Of a stretch of 7,715 nt of DNA, positions 6,311 through 7,715 are shown piece by piece; within the stretch, counting starts at the first letter, position 1; the number at the start of each line of letters is the position of its first letter. Position numbers and translations under genes: made by a program. Location: NCBI GenBank assembly GCA_930980675.1, contig CAKNIU010000030.1, positions 1-7,715 of the forward strand. Direction: 5' to 3'. Under the pieces are notes generated by a model. That model searched no databases and was not told where the DNA came from. It saw nothing but the letters and a program-made list of their open reading frames with translations. Source of the DNA: an uncultured Clostridium sp. Lineage in GTDB: Bacteria; Bacillota_A; Clostridia; TANB77; CAG-508.

Positions 6311-6628
6311 TTAAAAATTATTTTTTATGTAAGATTTATAAAAAGATTTAAAATTTCTTTTTTCATGGACAACAAAATGTATGTAAACGATATTTGAAGC
6401 TTCGGAAACATCATAAACTATTCGATAGCTTTTATAAATAAGTTCTCTAAAATTCTTGTTTGATAATTCTGGAACATATCGGCCTAAATAAGGAGAGTTT
6501 TCTAATTCAGAAATACGAGAATAAATATTTTCTGAAGTTTCATTTGCATATTTAATAGAATCTCGAGATATATATTCATATATCGACTCTATATCTTTAT
6601 GTGCCTCATTTGACATCAAAACTTGCAT
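6311..6628 (-). CDS. ParE/RelE-family toxin of a type II toxin-antitoxin module
   Basis: Toxins of this superfamily either poison DNA gyrase (ParE) or cut mRNA on the ribosome (RelE); which applies cannot be decided here. The 105-residue protein has the family layout: strand QVLMSNEA (2-9), paired helices DIESIYEYI...ANETSENIYSRISELE (12-43), the loop motif PYLGRYVPEL (46-55), strand FRELIYKSYRIVYDV (60-74), and strand NIVYIHFVVHEKR (79-91). The LGR-x-VPEL, REL and YRIVY pattern is closest to ParE-like proteins. The ATG at 6628 overlaps the antitoxin end by 23 nt, with AGGATGAG just upstream; an internal ATG at 6616 is possible but would remove the first strand. Overlap implies translational coupling with the antitoxin. 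Downstream there is only a weak palindrome (6291-6304), so read-through toward the 514-residue gene cannot be excluded. Confidence 0.88.
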   Translation of the reverse strand: MQVLMSNEAHKDIESIYEYISRDSIKYANETSENIYSRISELENSPYLGRYVPELSNKNFRELIYKSYRIVYDVSEASNIVYIHFVVHEKRNFKSFYKSYIKNNF

Positions 6629-6806
6629 ATTTTTTTCTCATCCTTTCTTTAGATTCTTTTACAGTCATTACTCTGCCATTTTTTATGTCTTCTTGACTTT
6701 TTTGTAATTTAGAATGCAAGTATAAAGTATAAATTGCGTCATCCCAAGTAGTATCATCTGGTAATGTATTAACAGTTGCAAGAATTTCTTGTTTTTTACT
6801 AGTCAT
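6606..6806 (-). CDS. antitoxin of the ParE/RelE-type toxin-antitoxin module
   Basis: Predicted to bind and neutralise the toxin encoded immediately downstream and, with it, repress their shared promoter. The 66-residue protein has a short N-terminal segment (MTSKKQEILATVNTLPDDTT), a helix WDDAIYTLYLHSKLQKSQEDI (about 21-41), then NGRVMTVKESKERMRKKY (43-60). The 'DIKNGRVMTVKESKERM' stretch is typical of antitoxin tails that wrap around ParE/RelE toxins. I cannot assign the DNA-binding fold (Phd, RHH or other) with confidence. I chose the ATG at 6806, with AAAGGA at 6818-6823 (11 nt away). An ATG at 6818 overlaps that ribosome binding site, and an in-frame start at 6854 would lie upstream of the promoter -10, so both are unlikely. 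It overlaps the toxin start by 23 nt, in the usual antitoxin-first order. Confidence 0.82.
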   Translation of the reverse strand: MTSKKQEILATVNTLPDDTTWDDAIYTLYLHSKLQKSQEDIKNGRVMTVKESKERMRKKYASFDVK

Positions 6807-6832
6807 AATTAATTTCATCCTTTCTAAAAAGT

Positions 6833-6846
6833 TACTAATATTAGTA
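6833..6846. promoter_or_regulatory. palindromic operator candidate of the toxin-antitoxin operon
   Basis: TACTAATATTAGTA is a perfect 14-bp palindrome overlapping the predicted -10 box (6843-6848) and probable start site of the toxin-antitoxin operon. Type II modules are usually autorepressed by the antitoxin or complex at such a site. The position fits; binding is inferred. Confidence 0.55.
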
Positions 6847-6851
6847 TAGCA
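6843..6851 (-). promoter_or_regulatory. extended -10 promoter of the toxin-antitoxin operon
   Basis: On the minus strand TGCTATACT (6843-6851) combines a TATACT -10 box with the upstream TG of an extended -10. No good -35 hexamer lies 17 nt upstream, which extended -10 promoters tolerate. Transcription would start near 6836, about 30 nt before the antitoxin ATG at 6806. Confidence 0.6.
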
Positions 6852-6947
6852 CAAATTGATATAAAATACTATTATTTTTAAAATTTTAATGAAAAAAATC
6901 TAGATTTTGCCTATTAAAATCTTCCTATTCCATAAAACAAATATAAT

Positions 6948-6986
6948 CAAAAAAGTGACTTACTTAAATAATAAGCAAATCACTTT
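6948..6986 (-). terminator. Rho-independent terminator of the 6994-7416 gene
   Basis: AAAGTGA (6952-6958) pairs with TCACTTT (6980-6986), and an inner CTTA/TAAG helix (6963-6966 with 6972-6975) shortens the loop. On the minus strand the stem ends in a run of six T's, then GATT. It starts 7 nt after the stop codon at 6994. Confidence 0.75.
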
Positions 6987-6993
6987 ACATCAC

Positions 6994-7416
6994 TTAATCA
7001 TCGTTATGTTCTTTCATATATTTGCATATTAGAACAACTGCAATAACTACTATGGCAATTAAGATTATCCACATCCATACATCAAGGCTCATACCTAAAA
7101 ATGTATATCCTTCTGCATTTGCTGTAGTATCGCTTATTGCACTATTAGTTGTATCAAGAGTATTTCTAACACCATTAACTGTAGTCTCTGTAACATTTTC
7201 TACAACGTTACCTACACTTTGAGCAGTATTTTTAGTAGCATCCCATGTATTTTCTATAGCGTTACCTGTTGTATCTAATGCGTTTTCAACGCCACCTACA
7301 ACATTTTCTGTTGCCTCTCTTGCAAAGTTAGCCATGTTTCCAGTAGCAAAAACTGTACTAAAACAAGCTGCAAATATAAATAAAAGAATACTAACAATTA
7401 GAATCTTTTTTTGCAT
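6994..7416 (-). CDS. small secreted protein with repeated amphipathic middle and C-terminal membrane anchor
   Basis: I do not recognise a family. The 140-residue product has a signal peptide (MQKKI, hydrophobic to about residue 20, likely cleavage after VFA at 24), a middle rich in Asn, Thr, Val and Ala (about 28-103), and a membrane helix at about 112-131 with cytosolic tail KYMKEHNDD. The middle contains an internal repeat: residues 41-57 (GGVENALDTTGNAIENT) match 81-97 (NGVRNTLDTTNSAISDT) at a 40-residue spacing. The regular Val/Ala/Ile with Asn/Thr/Glu looks like an extended amphipathic helix of the kind seen in LEA-like or phasin-like proteins, though the sequence alone proves neither. 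AAGGGGG lies just before the ATG at 7416. Architecture and VFAT junction match the 2492-2893 protein, without clear sequence similarity in the middle. It has its own terminator. Its promoter is unclear; TCGACA near 7480 could be a -35. Function unknown. Confidence 0.82.
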   Translation of the reverse strand: MQKKILIVSILLFIFAACFSTVFATGNMANFAREATENVVGGVENALDTTGNAIENTWDATKNTAQSVGNVVENVTETTVNGVRNTLDTTNSAISDTTANAEGYTFLGMSLDVWMWIILIAIVVIAVVLICKYMKEHNDD

Positions 7417-7533
7417 AATTTCCCCCTTAATAACTTTGTGAAATCAATATTAGTATTTGTTATTTTTAAAAATATATGCAAAAAATGTCGAGTAAAATTT
7501 TCAGTTATCATCATATTCTTTGGTATATTATAA

Positions 7534-7623
7534 AAGCCAAAGCAATATATCTATTTTCCATTCTCAAGCTGGAGCAAGCAGCGACCCGCGCCGAGAATGC
7601 GAAAAAGATATATTGTTTGGCTT
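7534..7623. ncRNA. GC-rich structured hairpin element, copy B (possible structured RNA or terminator)
   Basis: Second copy of the element at 2897-3025. The stem has 30 pairs with three one-base bulges: 7534-7541 with 7616-7623, 7543-7552 with 7606-7615, 7554-7558 with 7601-7605, and 7559-7565 with 7593-7599. The 27-nt loop holds the conserved core (7565-7593, starting CAAGCTGGAGC and ending GACCCGCGCCG). Within it, GCTG (7568-7571) can pair with CAGC (7579-7582), and copy A keeps this pairing with one G-U. The stem sequence differs from copy A while pairing is kept. On the minus strand it lies 37 nt after the stop of the partial gene ending at 7661 and is followed by TTTTATAAT, so it may terminate that gene. 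It lies upstream of the gene at 7416, but too far to be an obvious leader. Confidence 0.6.
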
Positions 7624-7660
7624 AAATTTTATGAATATCGATAACTGTAAATTTAATAAC

Positions 7661-7715
7661 TTATGCTTTATTGCTACTGCCAAACACATCTCTTATTTTA
7701 TGTTTTACAGTTTCT
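7661..7715 (-). CDS. probable C-terminus of a gene running off the window
   Basis: The minus-strand frame from the window edge to a TAA at 7661-7663 encodes a short charged tail, ETVKHKIRDVFGSSNKA. It is the only minus frame that stays open this far, and its hydrophilic make-up resembles a natural protein C-terminus. The plus strand also has an open frame here, so this is tentative. No family can be assigned from 17 residues. If real, the hairpin element at 7534-7623 is its 3' neighbour. Confidence 0.4.
   Translation of the reverse strand, partial: ETVKHKIRDVFGSSNKA

Noticed and set aside
7446..7458. AATATTAGTAT upstream of the 7416 gene resembling the toxin-antitoxin operator
   Set aside because: Only about 11 A/T-rich bases match and the palindrome is not complete, so shared regulation is not supported.

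Overview
The window is AT-rich bacterial DNA with strong AGGAGG-type ribosome binding sites, sigma-A-like promoters and standard stop codons (TAA, TAG and TGA all end genes here, and TGG codes Trp). Together with a membrane-anchored Amidase_3 cell-wall hydrolase and two small secreted, membrane-tethered proteins, this points to a low-GC Gram-positive bacterium, most likely a member of the Clostridia (Bacillota). No species can be named from the sequence.

Layout from left to right. (1) 54-2352, minus strand: a GGDEF-EAL protein with an intact EAL phosphodiesterase site and a degenerate GGDEF site is followed 43 nt later by nnrD, an NAD(P)H-hydrate repair dehydratase; they look co-transcribed. 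(2) 2492-2893, plus strand: a small secreted protein with a signal peptide, an Asn/Thr/Ser-rich middle and a C-terminal membrane helix, divergent from the EAL gene. (3) 2897-3025: a 129-nt hairpin element with a GC-rich core, lying between that gene and smpB. (4) 3033-4330, minus strand: a CwlD-like N-acetylmuramoyl-L-alanine amidase followed by smpB, the tmRNA partner in ribosome rescue. (5) 4414-6848: an accessory-looking stretch with a 514-residue protein of unknown function (C-terminal TPR-like helices, visibly different base and codon use) and a ParE/RelE-type toxin-antitoxin pair with a palindromic operator over its promoter. (6) 6994-7416, minus strand: a second signal peptide / low-complexity / membrane-helix protein. 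(7) 7534-7623: a second copy of the GC-rich hairpin element. (8) 7661-7715: the probable C-terminus of a minus-strand gene running off the window.

The housekeeping genes (nnrD, smpB, amidase, EAL protein) are ordinary. The least explained signal is the pair of hairpin elements at 2897-3025 and 7534-7623. Their stems differ in sequence but stay paired, while a 29-nt core is 25/29 identical. That pattern suggests a conserved nucleic-acid structure (structured RNA, specialised terminator or dispersed palindromic repeat) rather than a simple copied sequence. The 514-residue protein beside the toxin-antitoxin module is the second item worth following.
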